This document shows positions 46,522 to 55,529 of a stretch of DNA of 64,000 nt, one piece after another. Under the pieces are notes generated by a model. That model was not told the origin of the DNA, did no database searches, and saw nothing but the letters and a program-made list of their open reading frames with translations. The position numbers and the translations under genes are program-made. Source of the DNA: Lachancea thermotolerans CBS 6340 (Eukaryota > Ascomycota > Saccharomycetes > Saccharomycetales > Saccharomycetaceae); the NCBI RefSeq assembly GCF_000142805.1, contig NC_013084.1, positions 558,001 through 622,000 of the forward strand, in the 5' to 3' direction. Each line of letters opens with the position of its first letter. Position 1 is the first letter of the stretch.

Positions 46522-47523
46522 ATGGACCGCGATGTGAAGCTACTGTATCGCCAGCGCGGCAGCGCGCTGCGTCGGACCGGACAGAGCATTGTCATTTCGC
46601 AGGCCAAGCGGCCGAAGCACAGTGGGCGGGCGGTGCGCGAGCGCGAGCGCGACGTCGCAGCTGCTCCGGGGCCTGCCGTGGGCGAGCAGCCGTCGAGTCC
46701 GCCGCCGCTGATATCAGACGGCTTCCTGGGATCACCTGCACACGAGCTGACGCGCGAACCCACGCAATTGCCGCACTCGCCGCCCGCGCCGCTGTCGCCG
46801 TCCCCGCTCGTGCCGCTGCCCGCGCTCGATGCGGACCTGGACGCGGACCTCGGCGCAGGCCTCGACGAGGACTTGAACGCCGACCTCGGCGCGAGCCCCG
46901 GCGTGGCGGGCCACGCCGAGGCGGCTCCCCTGCTGCCAGCGCCGCAGTTCTCATTTTCGGACGTGCCGCTGTCACGCCTGCACTCAAACACCGTCTCTTT
47001 GTCCTCCATCGAAGTCGTTGCGTCGCTTATAAACTCGCTGTTCGAAGAGCAGCTCGTACCGCAGTGCTTCGCGGAGTTCGACACCGCGGCCACTCCCGAG
47101 GACAGACTCATGCACAAGCTCGACATCAAACTCTACTCCACCTTCGTGCAGGCCGTCTTGGCGGACCTGCGCGATCTGCTGGACATCAACGTTTCAAACA
47201 ACGAGCTGCTGACGCAGCTCAAACAGACTATTAAGCGCAAGAGCGCGCTCACACAGACTTTGCTCGATGTGCGGCACGAAACCGCGGACTGGGAGGCAAA
47301 CGCCGGCGCCGACGAGCAGCTCGAAGAGCTGCGGCAGAAGTCCGCCGTCAACGCGAAGCTCCAGGCGCTCGCCCAGGACGTTCGCACCGCTAGCGCCGAT
47401 GCGTCTGCTCCCCCAGATGCAGACCATGCCCTCGACGACCTCACGGCCGTGCTCGACCCCTACAACGGCGTTCTGGCGCAACTACAAACCTTCAACCAAT
47501 CCCTCGAAAAGCTGTTGGAATAA
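46522..47523 (+). CDS. AME1: Kinetochore COMA complex subunit Ame1
   Basis: Ame1 (CENP-U) pairs with Okp1 and links the Mis12/MIND complex to centromeric nucleosomes. The start at 46522 gives MDRDVKLLYRQRGSALRRTG, which matches the essential Mis12-binding N-terminus of yeast Ame1; in-frame ATGs at 46465 and 46516 would add 19 and 2 residues. The 333-residue protein (S. cerevisiae 324) has a Pro/Ala/Asp-rich middle with imperfect DADL repeats (residues about 105-125), then a helical domain: LDIKLYSTFVQAVLADLRDL, DINVSNNELLTQLKQTI and the closing LDPYNGVLAQLQTFNQSLEK. The reading frame is unusually G+C-rich. Synteny matches YBR211C. Confidence 0.93.
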   Translation: MDRDVKLLYRQRGSALRRTGQSIVISQAKRPKHSGRAVRERERDVAAAPGPAVGEQPSSPPPLISDGFLGSPAHELTREPTQLPHSPPAPLSPSPLVPLPALDADLDADLGAGLDEDLNADLGASPGVAGHAEAAPLLPAPQFSFSDVPLSRLHSNTVSLSSIEVVASLINSLFEEQLVPQCFAEFDTAATPEDRLMHKLDIKLYSTFVQAVLADLRDLLDINVSNNELLTQLKQTIKRKSALTQTLLDVRHETADWEANAGADEQLEELRQKSAVNAKLQALAQDVRTASADASAPPDADHALDDLTAVLDPYNGVLAQLQTFNQSLEKLLE

Positions 47524-47627
47524 TTAGAATACACGGATACACGATTTCAGTATACAGTAGAAAGGCGCCCCACCCGAGGGTCTCATGAGCGGTTGTCCGG
47601 TACAGCAGCCGCCGTTCTGCTATTCAC

Positions 47628-48035
47628 TCAGTCGGCCTCCGCAATCAATGCCATGATCATTCTGTATAGGTAGAAGAAGAACATCAGCAGGTAAAAGCCC
47701 AGCTTCAGGAAACTCTCTTTCTTGTGTTTACCCAAGGTTCTAAAGATTTCGGTAGCATCCAGCAGCTGCATCTTCTTGTAGTGCTTGTTTGCGTTGAACG
47801 CCAATAGAGGCAAGTTGATCAAAAAGACGAACCAGTGACCAGTCAGCAGGCATGAGATAGAAATGAACGCATGCAGCGCCGCCTCCGGCGTGATCAGCTT
47901 GTTCACCTTGGAACATAGCTCGATAGGGTTGATGTAGTCGGCTTCCAGATCCGCGTAGAGAATCGTGAAATGAACCTGGGCGAACAGGTTGATACAGTTG
48001 AGCACAAGCGCCAAAACAAAAAGCCACACTGCCAT
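47628..48035 (-). CDS. ERV14: COPII cargo receptor Erv14/Erv15 (cornichon family)
   Basis: Erv14 is a cornichon-type receptor that loads many plasma-membrane proteins into COPII vesicles at the ER. The 135-residue protein has three or four hydrophobic segments and the family signatures [52 protein letters not shown] and [21 protein letters not shown]. cerevisiae has ERV14 (YGL054C, 138) and ERV15 (YBR210W, 142). Here there is a single copy at the end of the interleaved block. It converges on AME1 with 104 bp between stops. Confidence 0.96.
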   Translation of the reverse strand: MAVWLFVLALVLNCINLFAQVHFTILYADLEADYINPIELCSKVNKLITPEAALHAFISISCLLTGHWFVFLINLPLLAFNANKHYKKMQLLDATEIFRTLGKHKKESFLKLGFYLLMFFFYLYRMIMALIAEAD

Positions 48036-48393
48036 TCTTGCTATTGACTGAGATGATATGTATTTTAAACTTGCGAAGAGCTCTTTGAACTAACAATGAA
48101 CTTGATCCGACGATACTTCCTGCTTCCCCTCCGGCCCCTGTTATAAAATTTTTTATTTTTCAGACATAATCTGATAATGCCCGTAGAAAATGCGAGGCCT
48201 TATTAGCCCCGAAATATGTGTCGGTTTCCAGAGGACCTATCGGTAGTGCTGGCGGCACGAGGGTGCCGAAAGGGCAGGTCTTCCCTCGCGCACATTCTGG
48301 GTTGCGCGAGCTCTTGCAGGTTCTCTCAACTCACTTTTGGGCGCTCCTCTGAAAAAGTCTAAATCGGCTATCATCAATTTAACAAAAAAATTA

Positions 48394-48465
48394 CTCCGAT
48401 ACCGGGAGTTGAACCCGGGTCTCCACGGTGAAAGCGAGGTGTGATAGCCGTTACACTATATCGGA
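48394..48465 (-). tRNA. tRNA-Glu (anticodon UUC)
   Basis: The minus strand reads TCCGATATAGTGTAACGGCT at the 5' end and ends CCCGGTATCGGAG, without an encoded CCA. The 7 bp acceptor stem TCCGATA/TATCGGA is perfect, the D stem GTGT/ACAC and T stem CCGGG/CCCGG pair, and the T loop is TTCAACT. The anticodon loop is CTTTCAC with TTC at 34-36. No intron is present. The anticodon stem CCTCG/CGTGG has one T-T mismatch (29-41) that S. cerevisiae tRNA-Glu lacks. Internal A and B boxes look intact. Confidence 0.95.
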
Positions 48466-49715
48466 TGGACATGAACTATGGTAGAGCCTTGTAGCAATAT
48501 ATAGGGCTAAACAGAGCAGCTTGTCGGAGCGCCAGCAATATTCGCCAAGACTTTTTATTTGAAGTCGGGGCGCGGAATGAAAGGAGAGACCGGCGTGCGA
48601 TAGTTTTCGAAGAAGTTCGATTTTGTGGTTAGGCTCCTTAAGGTTGTGAATTTTCAGGCCCCGCTATGAGTTGTATTCCACGCGATTATCGCCGAATCTG
48701 TTGCCACCGGTCACGTACAACTAACCCAGTACTACGGATAATTCTTGTGAAGAAAAGCATGGCTGGAAGCAATATCAGGCTGCCATGTTGCTTTTGTGAA
48801 CAAATTGAGGAAGTTGTCCTAGACCGTAGCTTGCATGAAAATTTGTCTTTCTAGGGTCATCGATACAACAGCAAAATGGCATCCCAAAACGGAGCTGTGA
48901 AGCCTAACGCTTGGGCCGTGAAACACCGGGGTTTTTAGTATCCTGGGAAGGACGTGCGCCCAACTTTGCTCCACGACCTGAGGCAACACCTCTCAGCAAA
49001 ACCAAGCCGGATGCTTAAAGCGTGTCCACAAGAACCAAGCAAACAAGGTAACCGAACATCCTCGGTAGACGTCGCTGTGATTGGCAAACCAACTTGCTGA
49101 GGCTGGCCAATGCTGCACATAAACTGGGGCTTCCCTGAAATAACTTCGAAGCTTCGATTATAACCCTATTTCGGATCCTTCACAAGATTTGGCTGCCTAA
49201 CCAGCCAAGGGCTGCCAACCAATATCACACCTTCTAGCCTAGATCGCAACTAGTTAAAGATCACCGGGCGCTTGCACAGAGCCCTCAGCCTGAATTATCC
49301 TGACATAAGCTCCAACAATCACTCGTTAAGAACGAGTCCATTGTATCGCGCGCGACAAACATGCCAGGTTCGCTAAAAAATAACGTCTCGTACCTGATGT
49401 TACTCACGTGACCGTAGCTCTTCGAGAGTCGTCGTTAGGGCCGATGCAGAAAAGAGTAATCACCCCGCATCTAGAACCCTGCCGCACGCTTTAGCCAGGC
49501 AAAAATGAGATGCATGTTTCCCCTCAGAATCCCCAAGGGCGAGTGTTCTCCGCAATGTGAGGTTACAGTTTCTGATAGTAAAAGACCAATTAATCCATAT
49601 GTTGATTATATGCGCGTGCCAGATGCTATATAATAATGCCCTGTAGTCAGCTTAACCTAATGCCAGCTACTAAATGTCGTGAAACCTAGTCAAACATGAG
49701 GATGTTTCCTAAACT

Positions 49716-49841
49716 TTAGTTTGCCCTAGCTTCTTCCAAGCTGGTGCAACTGCTCTTTCTGCTTGTGTTGGGCGAAACTGGAGAGACAGTTGGGATGATG
49801 AATGGGGTGGAGATTTCCGAGGTCAATACTAGAAAAGCCAT
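49716..49841 (-). CDS. Candidate 41-residue small protein, unidentified
   Basis: The frame begins at an ATG in AAATAAAATGG, preceded by the A/C-rich leader CCAATCACACACAC, which has almost no G. TATATAAG (49956-49963) lies 115 bp upstream, ideal for a strong yeast promoter. The product starts MAFLVLTSEISTPFIIPTVS and continues with a Ser/Pro/Lys-rich tail ending EEARAN. Codons are largely the preferred yeast set (GCT, TTG, ACC, ATC, TCC, CCA, TTC, GTC, TCT, AGA, AAG, GAA), unusual for a chance frame. The peptide is amphiphilic at the start and polar after. I do not recognise a family. Confidence 0.55.
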   Translation of the reverse strand: MAFLVLTSEISTPFIIPTVSPVSPNTSRKSSCTSLEEARAN

Positions 49842-49955
49842 TTTATTTTGTGTGTGTGATTGGATGTGATAGAGTCTGTGTTTGCTCGGTGAAGGAACGA
49901 TGAGATCTTGGTTTTCTAAGAGTCCGATCCATCTCCCTCTCAAAAACCGCCACCT

Positions 49956-49963
49956 CTTATATA
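49956..49963 (-). promoter_or_regulatory. TATA box of the 41-residue reading frame
   Basis: TATATAAG on the minus strand, 115 bp before the ATG at 49841. The sequence between it and the ATG shifts from mixed composition to an A/C-rich leader, as at highly transcribed yeast genes. Confidence 0.5.
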
Positions 49964-50217
49964 CATGTTTCGAGGCGTAGAGCCACCAAAGATTCCCGCT
50001 CATTCGCACGCTTTCATGATCATCTTGTGTGACCGCTCACAGTATTATGTAATTCACCTTGGTCATGAAGCTGGATGGGTCATGCTGCGTGACAAATTGC
50101 GTCCCTGTGACCAGAAAGAAAACAAACACACTCACAGCCACACACCATTCGTAGAAAACAATCGAAGTTTGTCTCGAGGTATTGATGACTCTATGTATCG
50201 TTAGACGGCTATTAGAA

Positions 50218-50952
50218 TTAAAGGTTAGATTCCACAACCTTCCAGAATGCACCAGCCGCGCCTTGCAGCTCGGCGTCCTTCTGGCCAACGAAAGTGCTAG
50301 GGAATCTATCAAAGTCAACACCATATTTCAACAGGGTGGTGATTTTCCCGTCAGCAGACTCGCAAGCTCTCAGAAAATTGATGCCCTTGGCGGTGTGCTC
50401 GGCCTTTTTGAAGAGAATTCCTTGAGTCCACTTGCCGACGGTGATCACCAAACCTCTGTAGTTGTCGTCGTCCAGAGCCAAAACGACAGAGCGCGCTGCG
50501 CTTTGGTCTACGGACTTCTCACTGATGTGGACGAATTCGTCTCTGGTGGCGTCAATGGGCTGCCATAGCTCGAAAAAGCTCACGGCTTGCTTGTCAGGGC
50601 CAAAAGGAAACACTTGTCCCCTTTCCTCGACGAGGCCGCTCTCCCATTTCTTCCAGTGCGTCTCAACCACGCCTCTGTGTGTGTTTTCTGCATTCAAGTG
50701 GACATTGGTGTCGAAGTCGAAGTTGAAGTTAATGTCATCTCTCAATTCGTCGACTTTTTTCGCCTCAAGGCTCTTTGGGGACCCAGCGAATGCCCACTCA
50801 TATGGAAGTTCGCTCTCGGAGCCTTTTGGCTCGACGAAAGGCCTTAAAGAAATATAGTAGCCTCCATTAGAGGCAGAAGAGAGAGTTAAAGTTCTCTCGT
50901 CAGCAGGGTTTTCACCGACTTGAAATGTGCACCTTTTGTTAAGTGATACCAT
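50218..50952 (-). CDS. HRI1: Hri1-like protein
   Basis: The 244-residue product (from the ATG at 50952) matches S. cerevisiae Hri1 (YLR301W, 244 residues), a conserved soluble protein of unknown role that folds as two beta-barrel-like domains and was reported to bind Hrr25 and Sec72. Landmarks: CTFQVGENPADERTLTLSSA, GGYYISLRPFVEPKGSE, LPYEWAFAGSP, HRGVVETHWKKWESGLVEE and FELWQPIDATRDE. An ATG at 51003 would add 17 residues, but a TATAAG-like element lies only about 5-10 bp before it, which favours the inner start. The neighbour EXG1 is YLR300W, so the order is ancestral, with ULS1 in between. Confidence 0.9.
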   Translation of the reverse strand: MVSLNKRCTFQVGENPADERTLTLSSASNGGYYISLRPFVEPKGSESELPYEWAFAGSPKSLEAKKVDELRDDINFNFDFDTNVHLNAENTHRGVVETHWKKWESGLVEERGQVFPFGPDKQAVSFFELWQPIDATRDEFVHISEKSVDQSAARSVVLALDDDNYRGLVITVGKWTQGILFKKAEHTAKGINFLRACESADGKITTLLKYGVDFDRFPSTFVGQKDAELQGAAGAFWKVVESNL

Positions 50953-51142
50953 CGCTATTATCTTGCTTTGCCACTTGACGGCTAAAGGGTGTTCGGAACA
51001 CATTGTCTCTTATAAAAGAGATGAGGTAATTAAATACCGCACGTGACATGGGCGTTTTAGTCAGATGATGGTATGAACGTCGTAAAGCTTGGGTTATCTT
51101 AATTAGGTATAAAAGGGCCGTTACATTCTATGTTGAACATGA

Positions 51143-54100
51143 CTACAAGGAGTTTAGGCCGAATAGGAAGCCAAGCTCCTGGCGCCCCAGGCGATTAACC
51201 TCTTGGATCTTGTTGGGGTCCATTGCGCTCTCAACCAACTCTCTTTTCTTCTTCTGCAATTCTAAGATTCTGTCCTCAACCGAATCTTTAATCAAGAGCC
51301 TGTGAACCTGCACTTCTCTTGTTTGACTAATTCTGTAGCAGCGATCCATAGCTTGCTCTTCGACAAAAGGGTTCCAAAAAGGATCGACTAGAATGACATG
51401 GTTAGCACATGTCAGCGTGAGCCCCGCATTTCCCGCTTTCATTGAAATCAAGAGCAGTCTGCGCTCGTTGTTCCTGTAAAATCCTTCTATAGTAGCTGCC
51501 CTGGATTGCGCGTCCATGGATCCGTCATATCTGAGGTACTGAACACCCAGTTCCTTACGAATGAAATGCTGAAGGAGATCAAAAAATGTCGTAAACTGAG
51601 AGAAAATGATAATCTTTTCATCCCTCGAATTTGCAAAGACATTGCGCACTATGTCCAAGCATTGCTTGATTTTCTGGGACGGCTCGAGCGTTTCGAAGTT
51701 AATTTTATAGCCATTCTTGAGGCGGTCTTTCTGAGCCTCCATTTCGCTTCTGAACTCTCTTTTCAAGCCTTCGGCGGTTAAGTTCTGATTTACAGCCTGA
51801 TCATAAAGCTTGTAGGTTATGATTTCGCTGTCATTGACGTACCTTTCGCAAACAAGACAAGGGACGAGATACCCGCTATTCACAACTTTTCGAGCATTCT
51901 GTTGGCCTCTCGCATCTTCGAAGTACTGTTGCGAACACCCTTCGCAAAGCATGTGCCCGCACGGTGTAATGACCACAGATGACTCGAGCTCCATTTGTTC
52001 CATACAGTATGGGCATATCATGTTTTCAAGTCCTTCGGCAACAGTCTCTTTGCCTGCAGCGGGCATATTGCGTGCTAACTCAAACAAACGTAACCAGTCA
52101 TTTTGAAAGTTTTTACCATTTGCAACCTTGGAGCTTTCACTTTTATGCTCACCAAGAATAACGAGTTCAGGATGACAACATGCTTGCCTTAACCTCAATA
52201 ACAAAGTCAAAATATTCGAATAGCTTCCTTTGCTGCGATTCTTCATAAGCTTCTCTGCTTTCTTTTGATTTTTGGCCTCTAGTTCCGTGTAGAACGTCAG
52301 CTCCAAGCCTTGCAATGTTTCCTCCATAGGTTTTATAATTTTATCAGGCAGTTCAAGAATAGGCTTCCCATCAATTTTTGAGTCTTTGGTCCTCCGTAGC
52401 ATAATAGCTCTCAAAAGGACCTGGACTTTCTTGATAGCCTGTTTGCGGTCATGACTATCATAGTCATTGGAGGACCTTCCTAGTGGATTGCCAATGTCAA
52501 GCTTGAACTTCTGTTCTCTGTTATACGGAGATATCTTAAGAAATCTCAGCAGAGAATATAGTTCCATGATATTGTTTTGCATGGGGGTGCCCGATAAAGC
52601 CCATCGGTAAGTTGAATTTAATGCACAACATGCTTTTGCAGATTGCGTCTTTTTGTTTTTGATATTCTGGGCTTCATCAAGGATAATTCTATAAAAAACA
52701 GATTCATCACAGAAAAATGGCGACCAATACTCCTTTCTCTCCTTGAGAGAATTCATTGCCTTAATATCAGGTATATCAGCGATGTTTCCACCCTCGGCAT
52801 CCTGCTCCAACTTGGCAGGCCAATGCTTTTTTAATTCACTTGCCAATGTTTGGTAAGAAACCAACACAACATCATGTCTTAATAAGCTCCGATAATTCTC
52901 AACTTTAGCACCATTGCTGCCTCCATAAATCAAGACCTTTAAACCGCATGTCTTTTTCACTTTTGTTCTCACTTCAGCCTGCCAAACTCTTAGCACAGCA
53001 ACAGGAGCGACAACCAAGTTTGTCTTGCACTTATCGGTATTTGATTTGTTGGCTAGCATGAGGGCTATCGCTTGAACGGTTTTACCCAATCCCATATCAT
53101 CGGCTAAAAGACCACCTTTCTTTTGTGATTTCTCGACACTGAGTAACCAATGCAAACCTTGTCGTTGATGCTTCATCAAATTAACGGTAAGTTCTGGAGG
53201 CGTTAGTTCTTCACCTTCTATTTCAGTTTCCGCCGTCTTCAAGCCCTCGAGAAGATCGTGTAGACTATCATTGTCGTGCATGTTGTAGATATTGGATAGA
53301 TGAAGCGGATTGGAATGTGCCAAACTTTGCTCCTCCTGGGATCTAACAATTTCAAGAATATCATCATCCTCCCCTTTTCCATGCGACACTTCCATAAAGT
53401 CATCATTTGACCTTTGGTGAGCACTAGAGCGCACAGCGTCGTAATCTTCTGGATTCACAATAAAACCCATGCTCTTTAGACTTTTGGAAACTGCAGGCAT
53501 CTTAACACCGTGTCTAAAAAGATCAGTGATAGCCTTTTCAACTTGCATTTTTGTGTGCAGATTGTACCTAACTCCTTTATCACAGGATCTCTTAAAGTTT
53601 TCAACAACATCAAGGTACTTGTTCATCAACATCTTGTTTTGATCTGAGCGCACCGTGTTCTTTAGTATCAAATCTCTTGCAACGCCTATAGATTTGAAAA
53701 ATATGTCAGACACATGAGGTTCAGTATTAGGGGCGCTTTGGGTTGAATGGAGGTCATTCAAAGCATTATTGAGGAAACGCAGCCTTTGTTGATACTCACT
53801 CGGATCAATATTTCCGTTGCTAAAAAGGCTGTCAAGTTGAGACTTTTCGCTCATTAAAACTGCTCGCTTCTCGACCATGCGAGTTTGGCGGTAATTGTTT
53901 ATCGCATTTTGCAGGTTTGTGTAGGATTCACGAAGCTTTGGTTCGAGCCGTGCAACAAATTTTGCATGCTGATCAACAATTAGGCTTTCTTTGTTTTCAA
54001 CTTTTCGCAGCTTGACCATTGTCTGCGATCTCCTCTCTTTAAGGCTTGAAAGCTCCTCTTGTAATAGTGCAACATCTTCTTCTCCTGACACCGAAGAAGT

Positions 54101-55222
54101 TCGAGATAATATATCAAGCTTTGACTGGACTTCATTGATTAGAGCATCTCTTTTCTGCAGCTTACGTTTTAAAATGACCTTCGTATCGCGACATGTATTC
54201 CTGAGACTCAGCATATGCTTTTCCGTTTCGGCCTGCTCTTTCATATTCCTTTCATGTAAAGAGCGAAAGTGCTTCACATCCTCATTAGAAACCTTGCGCG
54301 AACTTTCCGCTTTTGTAGAGACCAGCTCAGTGGATTTGTGTGAGATAGCGTCTTCTTCTTCATCACTTAAAATTATAATGGGCGCGTTCTGATTATGGTT
54401 AATTTCGTGATTTTGTCCAAGAGGCGGCGAAAGAGCTCCATCCATAGGCTTATTATCCTTCAAATCCGAATTGTGAGTTAAAGACGGAGGTGTGGCCGGC
54501 TTTTGATCAGCATTGCTTTTGTCATCGAAGCTAAAAAAGGCATCCTCATCATGGGAAAAATCGGAGCTTGGTTGTTTGAAGGTTGGCGGACCATTATAGA
54601 TCTCCGGGCCTTGAGAATTATGTTGATCTCCAGGCGTATTTTCTGGGGAAGCGAGGGATCCACCTTCGTTCAAAGCTTTGCCAGGAAAGTACCGGGATTT
54701 GCTAGGATCAATAAAGTCACGAATATTTTGTAAAGATGTATCAGGACGGCCTTCATCCTCTTCAATTTTTCGTTTTTTGAAACTATGCTCGCTTAGTAAG
54801 TTCCCTGCACCGGACAAGCTGCCTTTTTCGGGTATAACACTATCACCACCGCTTTCAAAAGCAGGGCTTTGAAGGCTAGCCTCTCGACTTGCACTAGTAA
54901 ACCTACTTGGCTTTTTATGGTCGACATTTAATGGATCTGAGTGGGTTCCGTTCGAGTTACCAGTTTTGTTGAGCGGGACGAAAAATCCCTGTTTTCCTGT
55001 TGTCGGTTGTGTAGTAAAATTTTGGCCTGTGAACTTAAGCGGCGAGGAATCCAGAGATTGTAACCTTATGCTGCGCTGAACAGCTGCTCTTGGAGACGCC
55101 TGACTTTCATGGTTTTCAATATTCTCAAGAGTGGCTTCGTTGGGGTTGGAGTCATCCTGCGTTAAATCAATAGATGGAACAGGGCGCACACTAGTCTGTA
55201 CTTCGGCGTGCTGGTCCTCCAT
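51143..55222 (-). CDS. ULS1: SWI/SNF-family translocase and SUMO-targeted ubiquitin ligase Uls1
   Basis: Uls1 is a Swi2/Snf2 DNA translocase with a RING finger that acts on polySUMO-marked proteins and opposes non-homologous end joining at telomeres. The 1359-residue protein has a long disordered N-terminal half with SUMO-interacting candidates PSIDLTQDDS (about 16-25) and IIILSDEEED (about 279-288), coiled segments at about 310-480, the SNF2 ATPase with LLADDMGLGKTVQAIAL (about 702-718) and the DEAQ box YRIILDEAQNIKNKKTQ. A C3HC4 RING (CPYCMEQMELESS ... CGHMLCEGC ... CLVC, about 1067-1120) lies inside the helicase, and the HELICc half ends with QAMDRCYRISQTREVQVHRL. S. cerevisiae Uls1 is longer (1619). 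Confidence 0.94.
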   Translation of the reverse strand: MEDQHAEVQTSVRPVPSIDLTQDDSNPNEATLENIENHESQASPRAAVQRSIRLQSLDSSPLKFTGQNFTTQPTTGKQGFFVPLNKTGNSNGTHSDPLNVDHKKPSRFTSASREASLQSPAFESGGDSVIPEKGSLSGAGNLLSEHSFKKRKIEEDEGRPDTSLQNIRDFIDPSKSRYFPGKALNEGGSLASPENTPGDQHNSQGPEIYNGPPTFKQPSSDFSHDEDAFFSFDDKSNADQKPATPPSLTHNSDLKDNKPMDGALSPPLGQNHEINHNQNAPIIILSDEEEDAISHKSTELVSTKAESSRKVSNEDVKHFRSLHERNMKEQAETEKHMLSLRNTCRDTKVILKRKLQKRDALINEVQSKLDILSRTSSVSGEEDVALLQEELSSLKERRSQTMVKLRKVENKESLIVDQHAKFVARLEPKLRESYTNLQNAINNYRQTRMVEKRAVLMSEKSQLDSLFSNGNIDPSEYQQRLRFLNNALNDLHSTQSAPNTEPHVSDIFFKSIGVARDLILKNTVRSDQNKMLMNKYLDVVENFKRSCDKGVRYNLHTKMQVEKAITDLFRHGVKMPAVSKSLKSMGFIVNPEDYDAVRSSAHQRSNDDFMEVSHGKGEDDDILEIVRSQEEQSLAHSNPLHLSNIYNMHDNDSLHDLLEGLKTAETEIEGEELTPPELTVNLMKHQRQGLHWLLSVEKSQKKGGLLADDMGLGKTVQAIALMLANKSNTDKCKTNLVVAPVAVLRVWQAEVRTKVKKTCGLKVLIYGGSNGAKVENYRSLLRHDVVLVSYQTLASELKKHWPAKLEQDAEGGNIADIPDIKAMNSLKERKEYWSPFFCDESVFYRIILDEAQNIKNKKTQSAKACCALNSTYRWALSGTPMQNNIMELYSLLRFLKISPYNREQKFKLDIGNPLGRSSNDYDSHDRKQAIKKVQVLLRAIMLRRTKDSKIDGKPILELPDKIIKPMEETLQGLELTFYTELEAKNQKKAEKLMKNRSKGSYSNILTLLLRLRQACCHPELVILGEHKSESSKVANGKNFQNDWLRLFELARNMPAAGKETVAEGLENMICPYCMEQMELESSVVITPCGHMLCEGCSQQYFEDARGQQNARKVVNSGYLVPCLVCERYVNDSEIITYKLYDQAVNQNLTAEGLKREFRSEMEAQKDRLKNGYKINFETLEPSQKIKQCLDIVRNVFANSRDEKIIIFSQFTTFFDLLQHFIRKELGVQYLRYDGSMDAQSRAATIEGFYRNNERRLLLISMKAGNAGLTLTCANHVILVDPFWNPFVEEQAMDRCYRISQTREVQVHRLLIKDSVEDRILELQKKKRELVESAMDPNKIQEVNRLGRQELGFLFGLNSL

Positions 55223-55529
55223 CTGCAGCTCCTGAGCGTTCCAAGGCGGGTGATTTTACCTGCTCTGCCTTTCTAAAATTTACCGGTAGATACACTAAAT
55301 TAGTGTAGGGTGATGTCCGGAAGGGAGTTCAAAACCAAGTGATGATCAATATTTCCATATATGCAACTAAGACAAAGAGAAGGAAACTAAAACTATAAAA
55401 TCGAAAAGCCTTGATGAAAATAGAAGTGCGTGTAGAACCAGAAGCACTTGATTGTGAGAGAAGTGAAAAAATGAAATGAAGCTATTATTTTGCTTTATCC
55501 GGAATTAGGCAACGTAGTTAGTATTTTCT
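55223..55529. other. Intergenic ULS1-EXG1
   Basis: These 307 bp hold the ULS1 promoter and the EXG1 3' flank. The EXG1 side is A+T-rich. No gene, repeat or RNA is seen. Confidence 0.45.

Larger units (their letters stand above)
48036..50217. other. 2.2 kb spacer at a synteny breakpoint, with tRNA-Glu and a 41-codon frame
   Basis: This spacer joins two ancestral blocks: ERV14 to its left belongs to the YBR/YGL series and HRI1 to its right to the YLR/YOR series. It contains the ERV14 promoter, a tRNA gene and a short minus-strand reading frame with promoter-like upstream sequence (listed separately). The remaining 1.2 kb (48470-49700) shows no gene or repeat I can support. Confidence 0.6.

Noticed and set aside
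46386-47129. 247-codon minus-strand frame opposite AME1
   Set aside because: A product of high G+C on the opposite strand of a clear AME1 gene; it has Ser/Ala/Gly low complexity only.
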